A DNA stretch of 64,000 nucleotides from Lithospermum erythrorhizon (lineage: Eukaryota; Streptophyta; Magnoliopsida; Boraginales; Boraginaceae). Of the stretch, positions 23,501 to 34,375 are shown piece by piece. The stretch covers positions 1,612,001 through 1,676,000 of the forward strand of contig JADFUC010001889.1 in assembly GCA_019722365.1 (NCBI GenBank), given 5' to 3'. A program made the translations under genes and the position numbers. How positions within the stretch are numbered: the first letter of the stretch is position 1; each line of letters begins with the position of its first letter. The notes under the pieces were generated by a model. The model had not been told where the DNA came from, did no database searches, and was given only the letters and a program-made list of their open reading frames with translations.

Positions 23501-25520
23501 ATTTAAAAGGTATCAAATTAATCAAAACGCATATCAAAATTAAAAAGTCATAATTGCTATGCTAAACGATAAAGAGTTGTAATAATATTTTTCGATTAAA
23601 CGATAACTGAAAAAAAATGTTAAATTAGTAATTATTCCGATATTGTGATTCGTGGACATGGCGTTACAGACAGGATGATATATATGGTCTTAATGGTTTC
23701 AATCATACCCATAATTGGAGAAGCATGATTGAATAAAAAACCCATATCATTTCATGGGAAAAGACCCTCATTTTGACCCTTAAAAAACAGCCTTGAATTC
23801 AACGTATCACCCTAAAATTCCCCCCTCGTCACACCAAGAAGAAGTCAAATAAAGAACCAAATAATAACATCATCTGGACCGTTCTCTATTATAAGGAAAA
23901 TCATTGATGCACCTTAACCAACGGCAGTGATATCTTCAATGATTGATTTCAGCCGTTGGATCATCTAATCCAGCCCAGTACACCTCGTCTAATTTTGGAC
24001 AGCTAATATTTTCAATAACTCAATAAGATTGGTAGCATTATTAGACAGAGGGGATTAACTTCGGAAACCAAACACGTTGGTTGGTCTTGCCACGTTGGAT
24101 TCTAGCCCCCCACGTTCTCATGCACTTCCTATTTCGGCTCTTCTTTATCTTTTCTTTGGTACAATCATTTGGGAGTCTCATCAACACATCAATATGATGA
24201 ATAACGACCTAATTCGAAATTATGAAATTATTCGGACGGATTATCGAAATGGGATTTTCATAAACCAAATAATACATATAATTATCGGGTTACTCCGTGT
24301 GTTCATACAACTACACACACAAGAGAGAGGAGGCATGGAGGTAATAAAATGACATTGTTTTGAACTAAATATATCGTTCATATAAATATAAAACAACATC
24401 GTTATGATGCTTGTGTAAACAAAAAAGATGATGATTTAGATTTTATAGATAATGATTCAAGCTGAATCCAGATTACACTTAGGTGATTCAGACCAACATG
24501 ATGGCACAAAATTTACCTACCAAAATCTATCTACCCATTGCAGTTGAAAAACGCACCCCTGAAAACCACCCACATATCATAGTATCATATTCCATTCAAG
24601 TATATCTCTCCAAAACATTGTGATAGTTAGCAACTACTTTTCATCATAACTTTACACTTCCAATTTCCATATCCTTAACTGTTCATCTCTACTCTCATCA
24701 TATCCAACAACCTCTTCAAGGTATCATCACTTTTTCTACATTTTCCATTTTTCTCTTCATACTTTCTACACTTTTCATAAACTTTATCAACCATTAATGT
24801 TCCCTATTACATATGTGGTCCTTGAAAATTTTTTTAGTTAGTTCTCTTATACCATTGTGATGGTACTAGTTTCATTTTTTCATAGTGTTAACTAACAACA
24901 TCAAAATGTATTTACTAGAATTGGGTAGTTCTTTCTACTCCCCTAGGCACATCACGTGATTAACTGGTTTGTGATATTCAGTACAACGACCTCGATGGCA
25001 GTTAATGTGACGGTTTTACGGGGTCATTAGTGTGACTGTTTTTCACATTTTTTAGAATTGGGTAGTTCTTGTTTGAGTATATGTTTTGATTTAATTTGAT
25101 CTGAATTGACAATTGTGCCCATTTTTATTAAAAGATCATGATAAAGACTATGAGGATATCTCAATTGATTGCATGCAAGATAGGTAATACAGATACATGA
25201 TTCTTGGATAGTACTTTAGGGAAGTTATCTAAAGATACCATGTACAAAAGATGTTTAGTGGTTTCAGGGAAGTAATATATCTCCATACTATATAAAAATA
25301 TATACACTATCTTCTATTGATTATCATTCTGTAAGAACTTTTGATTTTCTACCAAATCTCATTTGGGTATTTATTAGAATCTTGTGAGATGAAATGTTAC
25401 TTGATGTGCCACTGATTTAGGATTTATATTGGTTTGATTCTTGGATGTACACAAAAAAAGAGTTAAAGTTTTGATTGTTTGATATATTATTGCTTTGGTT
25501 AAAGATCTTTTTGCTTCAGA
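23501..25520 (+). other. Upstream region and 5' UTR of the WDL gene
   Basis: No coding gene recognised. A likely leader exon ends near 24719 with CTCTTCAAG before GTATCATC, and a T-rich tract ending TTGCTTCAG at 25511-25519 is the matching acceptor directly before the start codon, so the 5' UTR holds an intron of about 800 bases. The frame at 24077-24352 shows no features. Confidence 0.45.
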
Positions 25521-27930
25521 ATGGAGTCAGGAGAGAATGGTGTTGCCCTCGAAAATGATAAGCATGTTGACGCTGACAATGTCAATGTGGAAAAATCAGA
25601 TGTGGATGTGAAGAAAGATGACACAATTGTAATTAGCAAAATTGAAAAGTCTAGTGTGAATGTTGTGGATGAATCTGTGAAACTGGACAATGAGAAACTT
25701 AATATGAGTGGACCTGAGGGTGAAGTGAGTGGGACTGTGAAGAGTAAACAATCTGATGGTGCTAGAGTTTTGAATGGTGGAAAGAAGAACAATAAAGTTT
25801 CGAGAAACGAGGGAAATGTAAGAGGTCCGGGTACGTTTGCCCGTAGCTTGAGGCCGAGTATGGCTAAGAGTCTCTCATTCCCTGGTAAAGGTGTTACTCC
25901 TGGTGCAATGAGGAAGAGCATTGATGTGTTTCCTGTTAAATCGAATGCTACACCGTCTCAGAAAACTGTGGGAGTGACTGGTCGAAAAATTTTGAACAAA
26001 ACAGTGCCTTCAATATCTCGTCTTAGCACAGGCAGGATCGAAGAGAAAAAGTCTGTCACTTCGAAGAATGAATCTACACGCCAGGGCCGAAGAAGTACAC
26101 CTGCAGTGGTTTCAAGTCTCGATAAGTCTAAGGTATTATGTCCATGGTCTTGTGATTGTTTTCTCATTTATATGTTATCAATCATGTTTCATTTATTTCT
26201 CTTCTGATTTAGTCTGGGAAGGCTCTTGCTGTTAAAGAAACAATTGACAATGCTAAAATAGAAGTGTAAGTCACCGTACTCTGCAAAATTCAATTGATCA
26301 TATCATTATAAATGAATTAATACATATCAAATCTGCATTATGTAGACTAGATACTAAGGTAAATATGATCATAACATTGTATTCCAGAATAAAGGCTGAA
26401 AGCTCATTGGATCCTCAAGAAGATGATGTCCATTCTACTAATTCATCGTACGTTCTATGTTATCTAAAACTGTCGTCTCTTTTCTCCTTCAACATGTCTA
26501 GTATCTACTTATCATGTATACCACCTTTTCTACTTCACTCAGTAACACTACTTCTCGTGGCCAAAGGAGCACTACCCCTAAATTTTCTTCCAGGTTGGAA
26601 GAGAGAGCCGAGAAGCGGAGAGAGGTATGCTATGTATTCTGTGACTCTCTCCATCTTGTTTGTCTTTATTTGTGCATCTTAAAATGATCCTATTAGATAA
26701 TTTCTAAAATTAAATATGTGAAAGATAATTAAAGAGAGTAACTTTTACAATGAGAGTTTTATTCTAAGATTGAGGAGAAGATTCATGCAAAGGAGATGGA
26801 AATAAACAATTTGCAGGAAAAATCGAAGGTGAGATTATCTCATTCTAATAGGAACGTTAACGTTGTGCCATGATAAAGCTTGATCAGCTTTCTTATGTTC
26901 CCATTTGACTTACTGATTCTTTGATTTATTTTTGAATGTGATGCAGGAAAGCCAAGAGGAAGAGATTAAGAAATTGAGAAAAAGCTTGAAATTTAAAGCT
27001 ACACCAATGCCAACTTTCTACAAAGAACCTCCTCCAAAAGTAGAACTGAAAAAGATATTACTTATGCTACTTGTATATCCTGTATACAGAACCCTCATAT
27101 TAATCCGGGGTCCCTTCCCTCCCGCCTGTCCAAGAAGAATAAGAAAGATACAGAATTACATAGAAAGCTTCCTTTCTCAGAATAGCGCATTATTTTTGAA
27201 AATCTGTTAATTGGGATGACAACGAAGGTTTATTGGTGTAGATGTCTGTTGTTTTCACTAATGCAAGATATTTGGGGGAAACAGTTCTGACGGGCTAGTT
27301 TTTTGTGGCTGGCAAAATTTCTTGATGGTTTCTTTCCTTACTCTTGAGCTTGGTATTTGTAATCATGATCAGGATATATAGCTGAATGATTTTCCCTTCT
27401 CTTTTCCAAATAGAATCTGGATTTTTTGCATAAACATAATGTTATCGACTTGTTACAATCTATAGATACCAACCACACGTGCAATATCTCCTAAGCTTGG
27501 AAGGAATAAAAGTTCCATTGCTGCTAGTATCCCTTCCTCAGATAGCGGAGGATCATGTCTTAGCCCTCGAGTGTCAATTGAACAAGGCAAATCACCTAGA
27601 TCTCTGACAACAAAAAATGAAAGGACTATTGCAGCTGCCACTTCAGTGAAGGCTGTCAGAAGCTCACAACCCAAATCTCAGTCCCGGAACTCGTTGGGCT
27701 CCAAAACTGAAGTAAAGCCAACCAAAACTAAAGCGAAAGCTGTAGAAGCAAAGAATCTTGATAGCAATGTTTCCACTGGGAACATTATCACAATTTCTGC
27801 TGATCAGATATCGAGCAATCCTGATGAAGAGTGGGTTGAAGTGAAACCGACAGACCATCAAGTTTGTGAAAATGAGGCAACTACATACACCCCTGAGAAA
27901 GTGCCTAATGAAATCACTGTTAATAGTTAA
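25521..27930 (+). CDS. WDL: WVD2-like (WDL/TPX2-motif) microtubule-associated protein, 7 exons
   Basis: Exons: 25521-26132, 26213-26265, 26388-26447, 26543-26624, 26757-26828, 26947-27054 (or 27072 or 27081), 27466-27930. Phases agree throughout; the product is 483 aa (489 or 492 with the longer exon 6). Residues 1-204 are polar, with acidic N-terminus and the family motif around SLSFPGKG. Residues about 253-335 carry the WVD2/WDL TPX2-type module, including [39 protein letters not shown] and PPPKVELKK then [13 protein letters not shown]. The C-terminus is Ser/Lys-rich. Members of this family bind and bundle cortical microtubules and affect anisotropic growth and helical organ twisting. The donor after KVELKK reads AT instead of GT (27055), see findings. 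All other introns are GT-AG. The family call is firm; the exact paralogue is not. Confidence 0.9.
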
Positions 27931-28786
27931 GGGGGGCACTTTGGAGAATTTACTTACAAATGTTTTTGAAGTACTAAACTACAGTGAAGATGTGAATATT
28001 ATGTTTGTGTGAACTTTGAAGTTTGATGATGGTTTCATATAGATTATTTTTCTTTACTTTCAGTTTTTAATCATTCACTTGTAAACCAATAGTTTTTCTA
28101 TTATATGAAATTAGAGTGGTGTTTCTTGTTTGCTGTAACGTTGGATCTTATGTGTGTGATTTCATTCTCTAAATAGACATTTTGATTTAATAAAATACTG
28201 TTAACAAGAACATTTGGTTACCAAACTATTTATCTATGGTTAAATACAACACTCAATTATACTCAATTCATTGATATTGAAGGAATTAATAACTCCATTG
28301 ATTATTCGTAGCCCAGTGATGATATTAAATCAAAATTGAGAGGATAAAAAAATATTAAATTTATTTAAATGATTAAAACTCATTATTGAGAGGTAACAAA
28401 TTAATGTATTTCACTATTTCGTGTAAAATAAATTTTCAATTTTTTAAAGTTGAGAAGGGGACGGTCATCCTCCCTAATCTCTTTTATTTGTAATTATATA
28501 CTACTGCCTCTGTTTAAAATCATCAATGCTTTTGTAATTAACGCTCTTTATCAAATATTGAATTTTTTATATTTTCAAGGTAACTTTTCCATACTTTTTC
28601 CCTTTATATCCCTACTTTATTTGCTCTAATTGATATCATTAATTACTTCTTATACATAAAAAAAAGTTGTCACAAAGATAAATAAGATAAAAGATATATC
28701 TCCACCTTAATTTGCGCCAGACAAGCCTAAAACATCAATCATTTGTATTTTATATAGCCAGATATCTAGAATAACGTTTTCAACTT
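27931..28786 (+). other. 3' UTR of the WDL gene and AT-rich flank
   Basis: About 250 bases of T-rich sequence follow the stop; AATAAAAT at about 28188-28195 is a candidate polyadenylation signal. Beyond this the DNA is AT-rich. A Stowaway-like end (CTACTGCCTCTGTTT) near 28501 has no clear partner. Confidence 0.4.
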
Positions 28787-29956
28787 CAAGAAATGGAAGA
28801 TGACGGGCTTCTTAGTAACCGGCCTAGCCCACCCACTATGAAATCGCGCAATAGCTGTGACGCTGGGCCGGGGTTCGGGCACTGCTCGCTACTCCGGCTT
28901 TACCACGCTCACAGCCACACGTCCGCCTGGCGCCCCCAGCACTTTACCAATTTTGATTTTAAATTAAAAAGTCATTCCCGACCACAAATGCTCACATTGA
29001 TTCCGAAGTGACGTCAATCGTTGCCGGTGACACATCGCTCATTAGTGGTCTTTAACGTAGCGACGCCCGTACACTACATTTTAGCTTTGGATTCACCTAG
29101 TCTTATTAGCTGACATCCTATAAGCAATGAACGCCCTGGTGACCAACAAGTATGTGAACATTAAGATCTCATCGCCGATATCCACAGACAACCGCATATC
29201 CGCTTAAGTAGCCGTTATGTAAACATTAACCGTTGCAGCAAGATATTCGTTATTAGCGGACGCCCGTTTTTACTAAGCGGATGTCCGGTTCACAAAAACT
29301 AGCCTTTTTTTTCCTCCTATGTTGACTGGCCAACTTTCATCTATTACTCACATAAAATATCATCATTAATTCATATTACTTCAATTATAAAAGCCATAGT
29401 TCATTCATTAATTAAATACATCTATTTCAATTATAAATGTTCTAATACGTTCATCTCTGAGAATAACAATTTGATCAAGAATTTGAAAGGAACAGCATCA
29501 CTATCTCAATCGCATTACAAGCTGTATCAAATCGTACAATCTTCTATCCTACTCCTTTTATTATATTATTTGTTTACTTGGTATATCTTGTTAGAATTTC
29601 AACTTCTATTTATTATTCTCTCATTAAGTTGTAGTCAAATTGATTAACTATTTTTAGCATTACAAGTTATTTATTATTTATTACAATGACCTAAAAAGAA
29701 TCGAATATTAGAATCGAGGTGGAACTACAATTGACATAAACCTCACCACAAACCCCTCAATGTAATTCAAACTTTAGTCATGTTAGATCATTTTAATAAT
29801 AGTATATATATCTAGATACGAGATACCGAAAAGAAGAGTGAAGAAAGAGATTTAAGCCAGGCTTTAAAAGGCAAAAAATAAGGTAGTGAGATGAAAACCC
29901 AATATCCACTCAAGAATCATCCTCGAAGCAAGACCAAGAAAAATTTTTAGTTCGCA

Positions 29957-30090
29957 TCATGGGTTTGGAAATACTTTGAGAGCCCGACGAAAATAAGAAA
30001 GCTACATGTATACTTTGTAAACATAGAAGTTATAAGATTTGGGAGTGGGAAATGTATAATCGACATTTTATTAGACATTTGAGAAGCCGA
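29957..30090 (+). pseudogene. BED zinc-finger fragment of a hAT transposase
   Basis: Two reading frames joined by a frameshift give the aromatic start SWVWKYFE and then the metal-binding part with CILC followed by HFIRH. This is the BED-finger arrangement found at the N-terminus of plant hAT transposases, where it binds subterminal DNA motifs. It ends at a TGA shortly afterwards. The piece is too short and broken to act. Confidence 0.55.
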
Positions 30091-30384
30091 TGATAAAATT
30101 TACTTAAGATAGTAGCAAGACAAGTATGAGGTGTCTAAAACAACTATTAACTCTATGACCAGCCAAAAATTTATTTATAATAAGTTGCTACTATAGACTG
30201 AATCACCGAAATTTGTGGTAGCCATCAAAGTTGGCGATATACCATTTATTCGCGAACGTCACTTTAGCCGATGCATCCTAGTATAACAGGGAGGATGAAT
30301 AAAAAAATAAGCTTATTTTTCATTTCATGATTATTTATGATTATCTTTATAAATAAAGTTTTCACTGTCGGTCACCTCTATTAT

Positions 30385-30830
30385 GTCGATGTCCATTTAG
30401 GTAATATACTTCGCCGGACGCCCGTAATTCAAACGGACGTTCTGACAGAGTCAACGGACCGCTAATTTGAAGAGGGCGCTTGTTAACTCCAAATGCATAT
30501 CCGCTTAATGGTAATATACTGCCGACATCCGTAATCAAACGGTCGCCTGATGAGTCGGGCCAACCGTTAATTTAAAGCAGACGCCTCAAGTAAATAGACA
30601 TCCGCTAATGGTAATATATTTTCTCAGTGGACGCCCGTAACTAAAAACGGACGCCCTTCACGAATCGCGTTAATTTGAAGAAGACATCCTGCTAATCGAA
30701 ATGGACATCCGCTTAATGGTAATATAGTCAAGCGACATCCTGTGAATCGAACGGATGCCTTTGAAAGTAAAGTCACGGATTGCTAATTTAAAAAGGTCGT
30801 CCGTTAACCGAACCGGACATCCGCTTAATC
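30385..30830 (+). repeat. Four-copy tandem repeat of about 100-112 bases
   Basis: The word GGTAATATA preceded by CCGCTTAAT (or a variant) recurs at about 30401, 30511, 30611 and 30719, and CCGCTTAATC closes the array at 30821. Spacing is 110, 100, 108 and about 112 bases. Between these words lie CGGACGCCCGTAA, AACGGACG and TTAATTTGAAG in the same order each time. The array forms the right subterminal region of the hAT-like element. Confidence 0.75.
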
Positions 30831-30900
30831 ACGATTTCGCCTTTATGTGAGCTCCAAAACCCTAATCGTGATTTCGTTAGCTTAATTTTTTAACGCCCAA

Positions 30901-33230
30901 CAACAAAACTTCAGTTTTTCTCTACTTACTAAGCAAAACTTCATCTCTAAATTTAAGTATACAAAGTGTTCTATAACACTCAAAGAAAATATTTTTCATA
31001 TCATATTTTTTAATTTGCTAATTGTCTCAATTATTTATGTCACGGAAGAAGCTATCACAACAAGAGGAGCGAGAAAAAAGCAAAATGAGGGAGTATGAAA
31101 GAAGAATCCTACCTAGATTGATTATTACAACAAGTGTCATTCATAATACCTTAGCTGGTCACATATTCTTTATTGAATGAGTAAGAAGATCAATCTCTAC
31201 CTAGATCGATTATTAAAAATATGGTATAAGCCGATATCCAATTTCTTGGTAAACGACGGCGAATGTGAATAATGAAATTCCTAATTTGCAGCTTAACACA
31301 AAAAGGATAGATAACATTTCACAACAACCAAGAAATATATCAGGAAAGTATTAGCTTTGTTCAAAATGGGAGGTGTATGAATTTTGTATGAGGATGTCAT
31401 TAACGGACTTTGGGAACAAAATAGGTGTACAGACCACAACCTCTACAAAGATGGATCCCGAACCTCTGCAGATCCGCTCCCCTCAGACTGGCGCCCCACA
31501 GGCTTACTTCCATCTCGGCCTCCACGAAACACCATGATTCTCGCCCTATGAGTGACCATGAGATGATGTTGAAATGTGTAGGTTGGAAGAATATGCAACT
31601 TAAATGCGGAAGATTGAAGACGCTTGATTCCGTTGATCGTCATGTAACCGAAATTGGGGAACGCATTGGCATGAAAAAGCATCCAGACCATACCATCTCG
31701 ATCTTTCACACCATCCCGATTCGCTAGCCTCTTCGCTCTAAATGTTATAAACAACCATTGTATGACAATGCTTTTGAATCTGAGCTTCAAGATTCAAGTC
31801 CACATCATTATTATGGATAATGATAAGTATATATAAAATATACACACTTCGTTACTATAAGTAACGAACCTTGGCTGATTCCACCGTGAATTTAATGTTG
31901 CCTGGGAGAAGTTGGATACATGATCCAATCAAGAAAAACCTCTACCAAGCCAAGAAAAACAACTGTATCGGGTTGCCTCCCTAGTTAAAACAATAATGAG
32001 AATCTAAACACCAAACGACTAAGTATACACATTGTGTTAATCATTTCTGGATCGTGTGAGTATGGATACCTAATCAATCATACTTTCATTTAGCTTTGAA
32101 AATGGTTTGATCCGTAGTACTGGACAATGACCGCCATGAGAACTTGGAAGATAGAATATTTGTGTCCCAAGAAGATTCTCACAAAGCGGTGTCAATCGCG
32201 ATTCTTAGACCCGACAAGCATTTCATAGTATTTCAGAAGGTGCACTTTGACCTTGTCAAACGTCTTCTGTAATAAGAGGATCATAACGCAAGTGTGAGTA
32301 TACAAGAGTATAAATGGAAACTTGGGTACAATAGGGGATTCATACAACCCGATATTTTGGTAGATTTATGTTCTCGGAGAGAAGTAGGCGATCGCACTAC
32401 CGTACCATGAAATGATATCACATTAACTTTTTTATTACCAAGACAATCAAGGGAGAAAGAGTTTTCCATGATACATCTCATACCATACTGATCACTGAAA
32501 TCGCGATTGGGCTTTTAATCGCCACTGTATCATAAATCATCTGCGGCAAGCTTCGGGAGTCATTGAACCGGTATTATTATTAAATCTCATAAAAATGCCC
32601 GCTCAACAATTTGATCGACCAATCGATTTATACATTCAAAATTATAAGTTCAATATATATTAATTGTTAGACAATTAGTATTTAGATTTATTGAAATCGA
32701 CATTACGCCATAATCTATATAATACGATAACCTGCTAATATTGTCTAATATATTACTATTATCGATCCGCTTTTAAGAAGTCACACACAAACTGTGAACC
32801 GAACTAATAATAACGAGAACGGTTATGTTCATGCTGTCCATTAATATATATATGTACTAAATTTCAATGTAAAACGGTACACATTACTAAAATTTACCAT
32901 TCTAAGACGGTACAGTTTAAAAAAATTCAAAAAATGTACCAAAATTATTTTATTCACTTAATTAAATGTGTACCAAAATCTTGCTAAACAAGTTGGTACA
33001 TAGTACTTAAAAGTTAAAAAATATGCTTATATAATTGGTATAATAATTCTTTATTGAGAAATGGCAATATTACCTAAAATATACCAAAAAATATATCAAA
33101 AAATGGTATACTTGTAATTTTGATTATTAATGAACCATTAATGAACAAAAAGCTTAATGAATCTATAACTTTCCACAATAATAATATGTATTATAATTTC
33201 TGCTTAAATGAAACACGAAGCGAAATATTC
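30901..33230. other. Retrotransposon-like debris and AT-rich DNA, no intact gene
   Basis: Several GC-richer islands occur (31425-31730, 31850-32000, 32100-32420). The word GGGTTGCCTCCCTAG near 31970 is typical of plant gypsy elements. The overlapping frames at 31425-31790 show no recognisable domain. From 32860 to 33120 the DNA has many GGTACA and TACCAAAA words on both strands, as in AT-rich foldback elements. Confidence 0.4.
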
Positions 33231-33239
33231 TGGGCAAAA

Positions 33240-33660
33240 TCAAATTCGGACTTAGAGTAAGTCGGCTAAGCGCGGAGAAAGCATTATGGATTGAGGAGTT
33301 TTCTTTTATCTCCCCAAAAACTCTCATATCTGGTTGCTCATAAATAGAGAGCTACCCTCTCACATAATAATTATTCATTAATTCTAGACTTTTGAAGTCA
33401 AGGAATTCTTTCTTCCAATTCTGTTCGAACGCCTCTCCTTAGAAGAAAATAATAGTTTTCTTTATCGTTTTGCCTTTTAATCATTCTAGTAAATGCACGG
33501 AGGGAGTCAGTTAATTTATCGCTGATACTCAAGATACCCTTCTTTGAGTACGCGAGTCTATCTCGCTCTGCCATTAAAAATATTCCAAGAAAGGTACACA
33601 CTCAGAATTCAGATTATTGTTTTTACATCCGTAGTATCCGATTGTGATCCGGGTTAGTTT
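33240..33660 (+). repeat. LTR-like fragment
   Basis: Has a TATA-type box (CTCATAAATAGAGAGC near 33340-33352), a leader with CACATAATAATTATTCATT and a downstream region as seen in plant LTRs, but without a matching partner in the window. It precedes a GC-richer block with gypsy character. The 67-codon minus-strand frame (33398-33601) is treated as chance. Confidence 0.35.
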
Positions 33661-34140
33661 AGAACTAGTTAGATATGAATATAAAATACCAACATCATGT
33701 CCATCTTCCATGCCTATCAAGAAGAAATGCATTTAAGAGATACGACGCTACAAGCGCATTTAACCCAAGGATACATCGCCTCATACGTATTTATCTTTGA
33801 AAATGTAGGAGCCTAGAGTCCAACGTTATGTCTACAGACAAAACCATACGTGAACATTCGATCCGGGACCAACCTGCTGGCATCCTGTAAGAATTCCTCG
33901 TCGTGGGCATCATCACGACAACCCAACATACAAGCATGTTCACGAGCGCACATTATGGAACGAAGGTCCGCCTAGAAGACTAACGCCCAAATACGTAAGT
34001 AAGTAAAAACATCCTATCTTCATGAAAGGCTTGACGGGTCGGTAATTACAAGCCTCGATGTAAACCGCTGCAGAACAAGGCTTTTAGACGTGACGCTGTC
34101 AAACCCCTGGTTTCAATAATACTCCTAAGGATACCAAGTA
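33661..34140. other. GC-richer retrotransposon-like debris
   Basis: No protein domain recognised. Composition and position suggest the untranslated or internal region of a decayed LTR element. Confidence 0.35.
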
Positions 34141-34144
34141 CGCT

Positions 34145-34375
34145 CCCCTCAGAGCAACGGATAACTACTCCAAACCTCCCCGAGTACGAGGATAACGGCC
34201 CAACGCCTCCAGCCAGCAGGATAAACTACCCAAAACCTCCTCATGAGGATAAACGGTCCAACGCCCCGGAAGACAGCGGATAAACCGGCCTAAAAACTTC
34301 CGAGTATGAGGCCAAACCCCAAACCTCCCGGCACGAGGATAACTACCCAACCCTCATACGAGGATAAAGCAGAAA
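34145..34375 (+). repeat. Degenerate tandem repeats with CGAGGATAA units
   Basis: The words ACGAGGATAA, CATGAGGATAAA and CAAACCTCC or CAACGCCTCC recur about seven times in 230 bases, with units of roughly 25-40 bases (CCAAACCTCC-CGAGTACGAGGATAA-CGGCC). Such arrays are common in the non-coding parts of plant gypsy elements. The minus-strand frame at 34165-34350 is a by-product. Confidence 0.65.

Larger units (their letters stand above)
28787..30900 (+). mobile_element. Decayed hAT-like DNA transposon with subterminal repeats
   Basis: An 18-base perfect inverted repeat (TAAGCGGATGTCCGGTTC at 29274-29291 and its complement at 30810-30827) faces inward across 1.5 kb. Related words (ACGCCCG, GACATCC, ATCCGCTTAA) are scattered at both sides, as subterminal motifs are in hAT elements. 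In the interior, 29957-30090 keeps a BED zinc-finger remnant of a hAT transposase: SWVWKYFE, then after a frameshift KATCILCK and HFIRHL, giving the Cys-x2-Cys...His-x3-His pattern. No further transposase (DDE or C-terminal dimerisation region) remains. Outer ends and target-site duplication were not identified, so the stated limits are approximate. Confidence 0.55.

Noticed and set aside
25499..25921. 140-codon minus-strand frame opposite WDL exon 1
   Set aside because: Shadow of the coding strand; Ser/Leu/Phe-rich with no domain, and the + strand is a clear WDL exon.
28793..29011. 72-codon frame in a GC-rich patch
   Set aside because: No recognisable domain; the patch is probably the left subterminal part of the hAT-like element.
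30860..30872. Telomere-like AAACCCTAA word
   Set aside because: Single occurrence, no array.
31425..31790. Overlapping frames of 100 and 115 codons on opposite strands
   Set aside because: GC-richer debris; neither strand shows a recognisable family or splice context.
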